DNA from: Emydura subglobosa
Lineage: Eukaryota; Chordata; Testudines; Chelidae
Direction: 5' to 3'
Assembly (NCBI GenBank): GCA_007922225.1
Contig: ML680086.1
Coordinates: 7,386,065-7,450,064, forward strand
Length of the DNA: 64,000 bases
Positions 1 through 13,200 of the stretch are shown in pieces; the stretch's first letter is position 1; every line of letters begins with the position of its first letter. Under the pieces are notes generated by a model. The model was not told the origin of the DNA. It did no database searches and saw only the letters and a list, made by a program, of their open reading frames with translations. The position numbers were made by a program, and so were the translations under genes.

Positions 1-722
1 GAGAAGGCAGCTCTCATTCTGGTGTCCTGGTGCTGCAGGGCAGAGGCGAGCTCCACACAGAATTCCATGAATGTGGCTTTGTGCATTCGAAAGTTCTACA
101 ACCACCACTTATCACACCAGAGCTGCATAACGATGCAATCCCGCCACTTAGTGCTTGTTTCACGTGCCCAAAATCAGCAGTGCATCGTGTGCAGGTGTTC
201 CATGAATGCAAACAGTAATCCGATGTTGTTTGTTTGCATGGCACACAGCAGGTCAGGCACCTCAGATTCCAGTTCTGATTGGGAGCTAATGACATACTGC
301 ATGACCAACTGTGATGCGTTCTGAACACTGACAACAGCAGTGGAGAGCAGTGCAGGACCCATCCTTTCAGATAGAGATGGCGGGTGCTCAGGAAATTGGG
401 ATCTTTAAAAAATGCCACGAAATGCATTTGGAAACCCATGGGATGGAAATCACTGCCTCATGGGACATTGAACCTGCATTCATGATGCATTGTGCTCCTC
501 TCTGCCTTCCCATAACCCTAGTGACACAAGATGACGAGTTGTACAGTGGGATAGTGCCCAGTGGGATAGTGCACTGCTCTCACTGTCGACGCTAGAGCAC
601 CAAGCGTGGATGCTCTTCGGTGACATGAGTGCTGTGTGGACAGGCGCAAGCGATGTAATTACAGTGCTTTTTGATCATTGCTGTAATTTGTGTCAACAAA
701 ACTTTCTAGTGTAGACAAAGTC
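1..722 (-). mobile_element. PIF/Harbinger transposon remnant, 5' part with broken transposase N-terminus
   Basis: Reading the minus strand from about 430 down to 1 gives a degraded Harbinger-type transposase N-terminal region. Recognisable blocks include NFRMHKATFMEFCVELA followed by ALQHQDTRMRAAF, which I know from vertebrate Harbinger transposases. At least one in-frame TAG (just before NFRM) breaks it, and the window edge cuts off the catalytic part. The terminus near 722 reads, on the minus strand, GACTTTGTCTACACTAGAAAG. It is followed on the plus strand by TAA, the usual 3-base PIF target site. The other end is outside the window. No function is expected. Confidence 0.75.
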
Positions 723-974
723 TAAGTGACTTGATTTGCCAAAGGTCCTAGAGTCTAACTCGGATGGGAAAATGCAAAGTACTGTCATCAACATTGCAGA
801 CATCTTCAATAAGAGTGGATTTCTAAATTACGCTGCTCTGATCCCTGCCCTGGCTACCTGCCAGGAATTGCATCAGCTTAAAGGACCTAGCTTTAACATG
901 CAGAACTCCTATCAGGCTGGGTCCCACATCTGTTTCCATGAGCTTTAAACCTGGCATACCATCAGTCAGCCCAG

Positions 975-1170
975 GGCTGTTAGCTTATAGATTTTAAGGC
1001 TAGAAGGGACCATTATGATCATCTAGGGTGACCTCTTGGATAACACAGGCCAGAGAAATTCATGCCTGCATCAAGCTCAGTTACTTGTCAAATGGAGCAT
1101 AACTTTCTTTTTTAAGACATCCAGTCTTGAATTAAATACATCAAAAACTGAAGACACCATCAAAATAAAT
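975..1170 (-). mobile_element. CR1 LINE 3'-end fragment
   Basis: The plus strand reads like the reverse complement of the reptile CR1 3' region: 'aaggctagaagggaccatta', then 'gatcatctagggtgacctc', then 'acatccagtcttgaatt'. The same block recurs at 21536, 28560 and 56024. It is short and diverged, with no coding capacity. Confidence 0.75.
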
Positions 1171-1653
1171 GTGTACCTTGAGGAAAGATAGAATCCTGAT
1201 TTCTGGAATAACATGCTATTTGATCTCAATGCTTCCAGCTGAACTCCATTTAAACTGGGCTTTCCAATGCTATTTACCAAAGCTCTTGCCACATCACTAA
1301 TACAGAAAAATATCCAAGAAGGTTCACTTATGTTCTAGGCTGGGGTTTCTTTGTGCAAAGTGCCTCAAAGGCATTGGATTACAGATGCCCTAGAACTACA
1401 ATTTACCGCCAATACAATTATTATTTAGGCTGCTGCTTTAAGTTCTGGTTTCATTGTCTGCTAACATGATCTTTGGCTACTTGTATCGATTACCATATGG
1501 ATTGTGCTGAGCTGTCACCATCCTATTTTGCTGGAACTACATCATCAGTATGGGAGGTGACTTTCCCAGCTGCTTCCCCTGGCAGAACTTATATTTACCA
1601 CCTTTCATATGCGATTGCAAGAGGTTGACCAATATTACACTCTGGGACATTTA

Positions 1654-1917
1654 GGATACGTCTACACTACAAAGACTCCGTGGCAGAGAGTATCAATGCG
1701 CAGGTCAATTGACTTGGGCTTGAGCTAAAGGGTTAAAAATAGCAACATCTCTGAGACTCACCCCCATCACCAGTTTTCAGAGCCCAGGCTCCAGTCTCAA
1801 CAGGAATAGCTATGTGGCTATTTTTAACTTTGTAGCACAAGTCCCCCGAGCCAGAGTCAGGTGACCCAGGCTCTGAGACTCAAGGCCCCAGGATTTTTTT
1901 GTAGTGTAGATGTACTC
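1654..1917. mobile_element. MITE with 'gtctacactac' terminal inverted repeats
   Basis: The left end GGATACGTCTACACTACAAA and the reverse complement of the right end, GAGTACATCTACACTACAAA, match at 16 of 20 positions. The interior holds an internal inverted repeat ('ggttaaaaatagc' against 'gctatttttaac'-like). Target duplication is not clear. Confidence 0.6.
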
Positions 1918-2388
1918 TCCGACAACTTGCTGAGCTCTAGGAGAATGAGCCTGGGCCTATGAGGCACTCGGACCCATTTTAATCCCACAACTGCCACCAA
2001 CTCCCAGGACAGTCTTTGACTAGATGGGTCTCTTCTTTGCCCCAACTGAGGCTTAGGGAAGCAGATGAGTGGTTATGAAGATCAATTCAGTTTTGTGTGA
2101 CACTTTGGCCAAAGAAAGCACTAGCCCCTGGCTAGTTCTCATCACTCCTAGAGCCTGTTTCCCAGCGGGACTTTTACAGAGTCCCACTCCTTGGTGGATG
2201 TGTATTTTTCTCCAGACAAATGAAGGTCAGATGCTCACTCATGTTCTGTATGTGGTAAAACTGATGACTGTGCAGTGCTCTACCCTACTGTATAATGCAG
2301 CATTTTTAATGTCTAGTGCTGATGGATTCTGCCCAGCCCAACCTTACTTTTAGAATGGGATTTTCCCTGCATTTATGGAACTCATTAA

Positions 2389-2664
2389 GGGTTCATCTAC
2401 ACACAAACCACTAGAGCAGCAGGGCTGCACTGCTGTAGCACTTCAGTGAAGATGCTACCTAGGCCAATGGGAGCAGTTCTCCTGTTGGCACAGGTAATCC
2501 ACTCCCCAAAAAGGCAGCAGCTAGATCAACAGAATACTCTCGTCAACCTGGAGCTGTCTACACCGGGGGGTTTGGTCAATTTAACTGCATCACTTGGCAG
2601 TGTGGCTCTCACACCCCTGAGTGCTGTATTTATACTGATCTAATTTCCTAGCGTAGACCAGGTC
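2389..2664. mobile_element. PIF-like MITE
   Basis: The left end GGGTTCATCTACAC faces a right end GCGTAGACCAGGTC. TAA lies on the left and TTA on the right, so the 3-base target site is approximate. It abuts the next MITE directly. Confidence 0.5.
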
Positions 2665-2667
2665 TTA

Positions 2668-2900
2668 GGGTTGGCCTACACTGGGAACTTGCATCAGCCG
2701 AGAGATGTAGTTATACCATCCTAACCCCTGCTGAAGAAAGCACTAGGTTAATGAAATAATTCTTCTGTGAATCTAGCTCTCGCCTCTTGGAGAGGTGGAT
2801 TGCCTATGCCAATGGGAGAACCCCTCCCATTGGCACAGGTAGTGTCTACAGTGAAGTGCTGCAGCTGTGCTGCTGTAGCATTTCAAGTGTAGACAAGTCC
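2668..2900. mobile_element. PIF-like MITE adjoining the previous one
   Basis: The left end GGGTTGGCCTACACT pairs with the right end AGTGTAGACAAGTCC. TTA precedes it and TAA follows. The interiors of this element and of 2389-2664 share phrases ('gctgctgtagca', 'ccaatggga', 'ggcacaggta'), so they look like two copies of one family inserted side by side. Confidence 0.55.
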
Positions 2901-3359
2901 TAAAACAATATCCACCATCTCTCCATCAGGTGGACAGCATGCCATAGCAAAACCACATCACTTAATCAAAACCTCAGGATCAGTAGGTTGGTAACAGCCT
3001 TTGGTGTTTTAAAATGGGAAGGGAAAGAAGGCCCCACAATGCTGTGGGTCATTTTACAGGAAGATCACATTGAAATAGGGCTGAAAACAGCCCAAATTGT
3101 AAAAATCCTTTATCTTGAACCCTGTCTATGAAGTGGCACTGTTACAGTAGCAAACAAGCAAGGGTCTTATGGTTAGAGGTACTATGTAGCCACACTTTGC
3201 CTGAATTCCTTCTGCGATCAGGGCCTTAGTTTACTAGTAAGCATCGCTTTTTTTATTTCACTGTCAATTAGTGTCCTGCTAACAAAAAACTGCAGTTGCA
3301 AGGTAGTTGGTGTCCAAACTGCACTTCCCCTCTGTAGATCTCAAATTGGAATAGGCATG

Positions 3360-3490
3360 AAGATCTCCATCTTATCTCTGGAGAAAAGGAGTCACATGCT
3401 CAAGATCACACTGCAGGTCAGTGGAACAGGCAGGAACAGAATCCTAATGTCCAGTCCAGTGCCTTACCTACTGGACCAGGCTTCCTCCAC
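3360..3490 (-). mobile_element. tRNA-derived SINE fragment
   Basis: The reverse complement contains the sequence of phrases typical of the turtle pol-III SINE: 'gtaaggcactggactgga', 'gattctgttcctgcc', 'ccactgacctgcagtgtgat'. No intact internal promoter was checked base by base. Confidence 0.55.
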
Positions 3491-6400
3491 GTCTGCCTTT
3501 GTCAAGGAGAAATATTTGTGCAAGGACCAGGCCTAGCACCTGAGGAAAGAACCAAGACTGAAAGACCCACCTCCCCCACGTGTGCTGCTGTGGTAATTTT
3601 GGGCGATTGGACCACTCCACAGGCTGGGCTGACTTAGGCCACAGCTGACCTCTGGCAATCGCTCCTGACTGCAGCCTACTGAAGACCAGGCCTGGCCATC
3701 TCTAAGATGCAACGCAAGACTGATTGAAAGCAGGTCTTTTAAAACTCCTCTTTGTTACTATTTCCAAGACTAAGACCTACTAGACAAAGTCACACTTCCC
3801 ATTCTGTACTGATCATGTATAGCCCGGGAGAGCCTACTCCTGCAGTGACGTTAGATGGTGATGAATCACAGCAGCAACTGGGTGTGTTGCTGCCAGCACC
3901 ACAGCTGCTAAAACGTGAGAAGATTCATGCTACCAATTTTAACCCCAGCTCATCTCTCCAGCCAGTGTCCTCCCCCAGCCAGCCAACAATACCACTGGTA
4001 TGACAGGCAGACAGGCTAACCTCTCCATCCATGTGGTCTAATTGGCGATGGTTGTAGGATTGGGTAATGTGCAACAAAAATGACTCCAGGATTATACTTT
4101 CTTTGCATAGTTTATCTTTATATGACATTAAGGATACTCAGTAATTAAACATCACCTAAATTAACACCAATTTCAATCGCTTAACACAAGCATTTAAAAC
4201 AGATAGACCATCACTTTTTTTATTAAAGAGTGCAAAAAATTATACTATCCAAAGATGCATTATACAGAAACCGTGCTCAAAAGAGGCAAGCAGGACATCT
4301 GTATGGGACTGACACATTGTCCATAGTATGGAAAAGATGTTTTATGGCTGCTGAGGCAGATATGTCCACTAAATACCATCTCTTTCTTTACCGCAATGCT
4401 GTTGTTTTACAATAAAACAAGACTTTCCCATAAGCACTCTAACCAGTTTAACTAAAATAAATCATCTGAGATTGTGTTTAATGCATTCTGTATTACCAAA
4501 AATTAGCCAGGATTTCAGTGTGTCTCAGTTTCTCATACAGTAATTGTAAATAAAAATAGGCACAGCTAGAATGAAAAGCATAGAAACAGTTTTCTAGTTA
4601 GAACATCTGTTAAACTTGGTAACCCCCCCCTCCCCCGCCCATGTTACAAGTCAGCCATACAAATGTAGAAAATTGACAGCAAAAGCCCTTGAAGCTACAG
4701 AATACTAATTTTAATTGTAAAACCAACATGATCCGTGTATTTAAAATTCACAGCAAGTCATGCTCTCTTACGCTGGCTGTATTTCAAAGTCAATATTAGA
4801 AATAGCACAGACTCAACTGACATCAAGGTCAGCTTGACCCAGGAAAAGAACTTTTCAGATGGCAAATAGGAAACATTTTATTGATTGATATCAAGGGATC
4901 ACATTTGTATTGAGTCAGTACAAATGTGTTTGGAGCACAGACATTTCTTCTAATAGAAGGGAATTTCCACTAAGGGAGCTGATAGTAAGTGGTCTTAATT
5001 CCACAGACAATGGGTCAAATCCTCAGGATTGAAGGGGCTGCTTTTGCCTGCACAACTAGTGTAAGCCTCCCACAAGCGTGGCTTAATCAGCCCCGTAGGA
5101 TCACTTGCGTGTAAGGGTGACCCTCCGGCAGTGGGGAGTGGATGGAAGGATGTGGCTGGAGAAAAGGGAACGTGGCTGCTGATTCTGGGCTCTGTTTTTG
5201 ACCTTTTGTGGCCATTGCAACAAGGCTTGAGTTTGTTAGCACAGTTTGCGGTCTGCTCTAACACAGAGAGCTGGGGGGAGGAAGTCATGGAGCGCTCCTT
5301 TCACACCACCCTCTGATCTGTGCTCTTTGGCCATTCCAGAGGATCCGGCCCAGTATGTATATATATATTGAGTAGTTGGATAGCTACTCACACTAGTTAG
5401 TAGTTAGTGTATCAATATGCTATGCATGCACTTAGATTAATGTGTTACAACAATTGCAATATTTGTAAGTACTTCTCAGAATTCTCTCCTGCCTCTAAAG
5501 TGGCAAGATCTAAAGTGACAATTGACAGTCATAGATTTTCCCCTTCAGAAATGCCCTTCTGCCCTAGGTACTGTACAATCAAAGGACCAGACAAATTGTC
5601 AGTAGCATAAGTCACTCAAATATCCTGAATCCATTTAGATTTCTTCCTTTCAGGGGTTGAAGGCAGTGTGCCCCTCTGCAATATGAAGGCCATGTCTACA
5701 CTATGGGGCTATACCACCATAATCCCAGCACTGTAATTATGCTGGCATAACCTCATAGCGTAGACTCAGCCTATACTGATGGAAGGGGTTTTTCCCATCA
5801 GTGTAGGAACGCTACCTCCTTGTGCAACGGTAGCTTGGTCAATGAAAACGTTTTTCACAGAAAGCTTGGTCTGTGAAAACATAGTTAAATCGTGTAATGT
5901 TAGGATATGTGGTTTTCCTGAGCATTCAGATGGCGCAGATATTTAGCTTCCTTTATGGTCTGAACCAATTTGGGGAAGATTTAAGCCATCTTTGAAGAGT
6001 GTTCAAGTATCATATTTAAAATGTCCTCTAGCTTCTGCCTCTTTGTTCTGAACACTGACACACCAGAGCTACACCAACCTGCTACTGCACAGCTTTGTTT
6101 GCAAGGGAGTCCTGGTTTAACAACAGTGCTGAGCCTTCCCGGACATCGCAGTGGGTGAGATGGTAATGTCCTCTCAGGAGGCACTTGGTATCTCACTGAA
6201 TTAGCCCCTGGTTAGAAGCAACAATCCAACTTTGGGCTGAGGTAAACATGATTTCTTTTCAAGTGTTTTGATTTGCAGGGATCAGGATTGGAAAAATGGT
6301 GTCCCCCTTTTTCATTCTTGTGTGGTTGACGGTTTTGCAGGTGGTTTCACAAGTATCTCCTTATTTATATTTGGTTTTAATGCTAATAAAAGGAAGAACA

Positions 6401-9400
6401 CAAACAGAAGACGGAATTCCCCAGACAATACCTAGAGTGTGTGTGTGTGGGGGGAGGGTGTGAATGTAACATATGTATTCAAAAGTCTGCAACAGACAGA
6501 CAAATTACTTCTAGTTCACTTCCCTATTACACACTGGTATTGTTCTGTCAGATTAGTGGCATAAGAGATTCAACCCCATCTATCTGGCTGTAGTAGAGTG
6601 ATGTGCTGGTACCAATGAAGAATTGTTCCAATTATGTCCCTGGGAAAGGGTGTGACTTGCAGCCTAATGTTCTATCCACACATAGCAGGAAAACAACAGT
6701 CTTTAAAAAGCACAGCTAATGACCACTGATATCCAGAACTTGCTACTGTAATGAGATTCCAATCTGGTTTCTGATGGCAGCAGCTGGCTCTGTGAATCAG
6801 AACTACAGATGGCTTGAGTCTCAGATATGATTTACTATGAAAGTGAGGTTAGCAATAGATTCCTGGGGAGAAGGGATTATTGCAGGTACTGCTGAGATGA
6901 TGCTAAAGTTCTAGCTGACATGGAGTTTTGTTCTACAGTCAAGAAAGAGATGGATAATGCCAGAGCATAAAAATGACCAGGTGAACAGCAACACACAGTT
7001 CCCTGTACAGCTTAACACCTAACCACAAGTGTTTTGTAGGTAACTATAGCACTTAAGATCTGATATAATTATCTCCAACAGAAATTTAGTTTTTATTTTT
7101 AGGGGGAATAAACCTGCTTTTTCACTAAGAAGCTACTGTCTTACACAATCAAGAAGTTAGCCACCTACATGAGCTGTTTTGTTAGAAGGGTGATATCTTC
7201 ATGTCTTGTTATACAAGTGTATGTAATATATGAGGCAATCAATGTTAACAGTTTATAAATCTCAGAATTTTGGTCAATTATACCATAGCTGTCAGGTCAT
7301 AGATTTGGAAGGGGTTTTCTGAAATCTTGTCAAAACACCATCTTTTTTTCTACACTAAGAAGTTTGAAAATCATCAAAGACACTTTAATTACAATTAAAG
7401 TGCAGCAGTCTGCTGACAGAACACAAACTATGCAAAGGTATCAGTGACCTATTTAGAGGAAGATCGTGATTTTAAAACAGCAAGAATTTGCCTGTAATTT
7501 GAGAAAATAAAAAATCCTTGACATTTTTGAGTGATATTTTCTATAGAAAATATCAAAACTAATCACTAATTTTTGCAAACCATAATTGCATGAATCACAT
7601 GAAATACTGATCACTGGTCCAACTCAAGTATTCGGTATATGTTCTAGTAGTTTGAACAATTAATGGAGTGTTCTTGATTGGGTCCAGTGTAAAGTATTAA
7701 TCTTTTGGCTAAGATCAGCTTCAATTTACACAGATTCTATCCGGTTCCCTGAAAGGAGGATGTAAGGTAACACCATGGATTTGGACAGGATGGGTTCAAA
7801 ATCTTTTCAATCCCTATCTTGTAAAATCTTATTACAGTGGATTTGGTTAGTTCTCTCTACTCTATGGGATTCACAGTCCAAGGCATAGAAATGAAAAGGT
7901 TTGTGTCTAGGCAAGCTGACTCACCCAAATGGGCTTCAGTCCTGAAGGACGGCCAGGTTACTATGTAAGCCACTACCTAGTTAAACTACAGAAGAGGGTC
8001 AGCTGACATTCTGTGGAGAGGGAGAATAAAAATAGAAGAACAAAGAAAAACACAGAAATATACTAAAAGGGATTAGAGGGACAAGGCAAACAGCCCAAGC
8101 AGGCAGCTTGAATGATCAAGTGTCACACCAGCTCAGACTGAAGATATCTAGCATACGTCTCATTTCACCGGTACCATGAAGATGGATGGAATTTGGGGTA
8201 AACTGGTAAGCAAATGACTGCAAAGAGTCATGGAAAATGAACTTATCAGGAAGATGAGGTGGCAGAGATGGAGGAGAGCAGGCAAGGAACCTGGCCTGGA
8301 TGGGAACACAGAGGGGATGTAGGGAGAGGTGGACTCTGAAAGGTGCTTGAAGATACAAGAACAGCTCAGGAAAAAAAGTGAGTGCAGCATGTCCTGACAG
8401 GAAGAAAAAAGGATCATTTACAGCAGATGTATCATTATCAGCAGTGTCTTGTGGATTATGAAAACAGTGTTCTCATCTTTCAGAGATGGAGGAGAAATGG
8501 TAAGCACAGGCAGCTTAATGACTCTAAAATAATGGTTTGTGCAGTGGTTTTAGAGCTCAGTCTGAATACTGTCCTGAAGCAGCAATTCTTTGAGTATCAC
8601 TAATTCAAAATGTGACTCTGCAATTGTGAGTAACAGCTTAAAAAAGTTTTACAGATGCTTAAAATTATCAAATCATCTATTGATTATATTAACTCCTTAA
8701 TCGGCACTTCTAGATTAACAGTCCTATTTATTCTGATTAAACTGAAGGTCTCTTTCTCAGCTACCTGGTTAAAACTTTGCTACAGCTATAGTAACATACA
8801 CCGCTGTGTGATAAAATGGCTATTCTGACAATCTGTCAAATGTGATTTTGCTCCAGCTTATTGGACTGTTCCTGTGTTTGCACTGTACTATTAAAAAAAA
8901 GGAAGAACCAACTGTATTTTAACTCAACGTCTCAATTGTACCAAAAGCAAAACTGTGCTTGCTACAATGGTGTTTAAATATGGGTGTAGCTAGTATGTTT
9001 TATGCCCAGTGTGGACAAAGCCTGGGACTGAGAAAAATATAGCTTGAAGATATGCTACATCTTTCCCCTAAATAAGAGACCTCATTAGTACTGCTAATCA
9101 TTTCTCTTTTGTTTATAAAGCCCCCGTTACCTTGGTATCTGAAAGTACGTCACATGCTTCATTAGCTATTTATTTTTAGTGTTAAGTTAATGTCCTTTTA
9201 AAAAAAATTGTAAACCATTTAAAATTTGCTAGTATTTAAATAGGGGAAGTAATTAACCCAAAGGAATGACAAAGACTGAGCATAAATGGTCATTCAAAGC
9301 ATGAGGTACCATGCTTGTCCCAAAGAAGCCCAATACTTTTAAAATCAAATATCCTATTATCTACGTAGGGGAAAAATGCACAAAAAAACTCACTTAAAAA

Positions 9401-9989
9401 TGCAGCTTGTTTAGTCTAGATTTCCAGTACTTCACAGAAAGATTTCACAGCAGAAGACAGATACATTCATCAGCTCACAAACATCCAACATACTGAGTGG
9501 TGTGTCTAGATATCACTGCATTCCTTCTACTGCTAATACAGTGGTCTTGAAAGGCATTTATAGCACGATCATTCCATTAGTTCCCTACAACATATTTTGT
9601 TTCAACATCATGTAAACTATGTTCACAGTTTACTTTCGAGTTGTCAATGTTTAAAATCGGTGCATTTAGTTTCTTAAAAAGTAATGAACTATTACAATGT
9701 AGGGAACATAAGATATCTTGTAGAAAAGCTTTTTCAAAACCAAATTATTTTCAGAACATTTCACACTCGTCATGGCACCGGGACAGGTTTCTACGGAATC
9801 TCTGTGTGGCCAACAGTGAGCCAAAAAAAGATCAATAGATTACCCAGAACATTTTGGCCAAAACACGAGAGGGATATTTGTCTGACAGATGCAAATCATA
9901 AAAAGTGGTTTGATCAAGGGCAGCAGAAAATCCTTCCCTCCTTGTTGCTGGAATGTGCTATTATTCAAAGATCGTTGGGGATTAGCAAA
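3491..9989. other. Gene-poor intergenic stretch
   Basis: I see no exon supported by homology or splice context here. The open frames are short and random. Contents are AT-rich unique or anciently repeated DNA, a C-rich run near 4622-4640, a MITE-like start at 5687 ('aaggccatgtctacactatg'), and a short (GT)n at 6438-6451. A possible PXMP4 poly(A) signal on the minus strand (AATAAA, seen as 'tttatt' near 9168-9173) is unproven. Confidence 0.5.
5687..5870. mobile_element. MITE fragment
   Basis: It starts with 'ggccatgtctacactatggg' and contains 'agcgtagactcagcctata', both typical of the 'gtctacact' MITE group in this window. The right terminus is not recognisable, so it is probably truncated or decayed. 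Confidence 0.4.
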
Positions 9990-10253
9990 TTACTTTGGAG
10001 TGCTGCTTTTGTTATAAATGAGAAAGTCAGAAATGTCATGCCATACATTACTGTCGTCGTACAGATAAGTCATGGAAGATTGCAGAGAGGGTTGGAGAGT
10101 GTGCCGGTGATATTCAAAGAGCCACAGAACAATCCCCCAAGTCACAGCAGCAAAGACTGGGAAGGGGTCCTGCTTGGGCTGTGAGATATAGCCCTTCTCC
10201 ACTGCCAGTCGGGACAAACCAAACAGGATACGAGAGAGCAGGTACATGTTTAT
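9990..10253 (-). CDS. PXMP4: PXMP4 coding exon 4 (last)
   Basis: A 264-base exon for residues 126-212 and the TAA stop, starting INMYLLSRILFGLSRLAVEK and ending YNKSSTPK. The acceptor is tatgtag|ATAAAC. The C-terminal half (LFEYHRHTLQPSLQSSMTYL) is near identical to mammals. Confidence 0.96.
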   Translation of the reverse strand: MNMYLLSRILFGLSRLAVEKGYISQPKQDPFPVFAAVTWGIVLWLFEYHRHTLQPSLQSSMTYLYDDSNVWHDISDFLIYNKSSTPK

Positions 10254-13200
10254 CTACATAAAGGGAAAACCCAAGAAATATTAGGCTAGTAACATGGCTA
10301 GCAAACCTGACCACATCAAGCAACTTGGAAGTTAAAGACATAGAAAAAGTCTGACTGTAGTTTACTATCTAATTGCCTTTAATGTTGTAGTATGTGTTTG
10401 TATCCTCCTAACACAATTACTGTTCTGCTTTGTCCACTGGCACCCTAGTTCAACTGAGCAAAAGGTTTCATCTGGTACAACATGCTATCACTTGGAAGAT
10501 CCGTTGTATTAGCAGTAGATGCCACTGCTGATAAAATGCTTCACAAAGTGGAGTCAAATCAACTTTCCAAGGGCTCAGTCAATTGGTCCTGCATCTTCAT
10601 TTATCTAAATCCAATTTAGATAAACTGCATGGGCCCATTTATATCAGTTTAATACTGATTATACTGCTAGAACTTGAAACCATACATTTTACTGACCCCA
10701 GCTACACCAATATAAGCCAGGTTTAAATCAAATCAAGTGCATCCAAAGAGAATTTTGCACCAGTTTAACCATATCAGTTTCAAACCACAACTTTAGTTAA
10801 ACCAGTGCAACTCTGTGTGTGAAACACGGCAGAGTGACTTTCCCAAGGCTTTCCAGCGAGTCAGTGGCAGAACTGAGAATACAAGCCAGGTCACCAAGCT
10901 CGCAATGTGGGGTACACTACCCACTGATGCAAACTGTTTTCCTCTAGGCTTTGACAGTAAACGACCTAAATATGGAAAGTGCCCTATCACATGACAGCAT
11001 TGTTTGCAGTATCCGTCTTTTTTTGTTTGTTTAAATCCTAGTCAAACTAGCTGCTACACAACGTGTTGATTTTTTTTGGCAAGGTCAGAAAGATAATACT
11101 CCACAAATGCATTTGTTTACCTGGCTGTTGATATGGTTGTTTTCACCAAACACTAACCAGCCCCCAACACAGGCTGCCAAGAAGGAATGCAACTGAAAGT
11201 TCTTTCCCTGCAGTTGGGATTGCAGTGCCATCAGCCCCTTGTAAGTGAACACAAAATACGCCAGGTTTCGGGAATGAGTGTATGTGGCCTGAGCAATCGT
11301 TTTCAGTTTCTCTCTTAAACTGAGCAAAGGAACAAAAAAGCATTAGTAAACCAATAACGTGACCATCACATTGTTCACTCTGCTGGTCTTTTACATCCCC
11401 TTCTCCCTCCTGATGCATGCCTGGGGTCTACATAGACTAAGTTTTTTGGGTCAGGAACAATCTACAACTGTATTTACAGCACCTGGCACATTGGGGCCTA
11501 TTCTTGGTTGGTCCCTAGGCATTACTGTAATACAAATAACAAAATCTTCTTCTCTGAATGGGCTCAACAACAACAAAGCTGTGAGGGTGGCTCATTTCAC
11601 TGCTAGATTACTGATCAGAATCCAGTCTAGGTCTCCGTTTACACTGGTGATTTACCATCTTCCAGAAACTGACAGCCAGCCATTGGAGCAGCTGCATCAG
11701 TACAATCCCATCCCCCCCCACCCCTGGCTTTCCTTGTCTACTCAATTTGCATTGGTGCAGTTTAACCCTCCTAGAAACAAGGTAAGTCCCACTGGGGCAA
11801 ACGGCAGTTCTCCTTTTGTCTGCCCTAGTAGCTGGTACTGGTGGCTGGCCTTCTGGGAGAAATCCTCAATATCACCAAAGCCTAGCTCGGCAATGAGACA
11901 CCAGCTTTCTGAGCCGCTGAAACTGCAGGCTGCATTCTGCTTGCTATTTGCATTTTTAAAGAGTCACATTGTGAGATTTTCTCATTTAGTTATGAAAACA
12001 AGTATTTGATCTGAACGTGCCTGGTGTTTTCAAAGGGTTCACTTTTAAAAGACAGATTGCTGTAGCATGCGCTCAGCCTTACGGAGAATGCCAGAAAAGA
12101 AAAGCTAATGTCCATACCTTCCACTCTTGAAAAGAAAGGTCATCACCAGAGCGTGGGGGGCACGGATCTTTGCTCCATAGCTGCAAGAGAAAAATTATTG
12201 TATGCATACACACGATGTTTTCAGAGAGCTTTTATTACTGTAATCCAACTATTGATCTCTTAAACCTTATATTATAGTGGAAATATATCATAAGTCATTG
12301 GCTGATCAGTTTAAGTAAATTATCAATACATCTGATAATTCTATCAGTGGGTAGGTAGCTTAATTTTTTTTAGTTACAGGGCATTTACAGTCAAACAGTC
12401 ACAGGCTAAGAGACTATAACTTAAATATAACAAAGATAATTAGACTCAATGCATTCCAAATGGAAGTAAAAGCAAACACCTCAAATGAAGTAAATAAAGA
12501 CATGCTAGCTCTGAGCACTTGATAAAGAGTGCTAGCTCCTTTACCAAAAAACCCCAAAACCAAAAAAAACCCTATGAACGCATCAGTCATGGAGCTAGTC
12601 ACCTTTATTAAGAGCTCAGAACTACACAGCTAAGTACTGTTTATCCTATTTGAAATATTGCAATAAATAAATGAATAATGAAAATAATTCAGTGTGGATC
12701 CACAGGCCTTCTCCACTGTCCATGTTTTAACCAAAATTTAACTCCATCCCACAATCCTACACAGGTCCCTGCTTGACGACTTTGGAATGCTAAACTTAAA
12801 ACCTGAAGATAGAGAAAACATAAGTCAGGCCTCAGAACTCATCTCATTTTATGTTTCTTCTCTTACTATTACAGTATTCTCATGCTCCAAGATTAAGTCT
12901 TGGTAGGTGATGGATATGGGCTTTATAGTCTAAGATTTGAATTATTTTAATTACTGCTGCAAAAACATGAGTCATTTAGTCCTCACTCCAGTTTCTAACA
13001 TTTCCTAGGATTACACTATTTTCCCCACTTATTTGAATTTATTTTCCCCAGATTTAAAAAAAAAAAAACCCCAAAGTGTCTGCACATGGGGTGGAGACAA
13101 AGCTTCACACTTTGCCTAAGATTAATCACCTGAACAAGTGGCCTGATTTTCAGAGATGCTGATCAACCAGAGCTTCTACTGGAACCAATGGGAGCTATGA

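Noticed and set aside
7702..7717. A 16-base match (CTTTTGGCTAAGATCA) to the 5' region of U2 snRNA as I remember it
   Set aside because: The match does not extend on either side, so it cannot be a U2 gene; at best it is a tiny pseudogene scrap or chance.
11359..12009. 216-codon plus-strand open frame
   Set aside because: It overlaps the antisense of PXMP4 introns and the SINE-tail repeat, has no domain and no splice logic.
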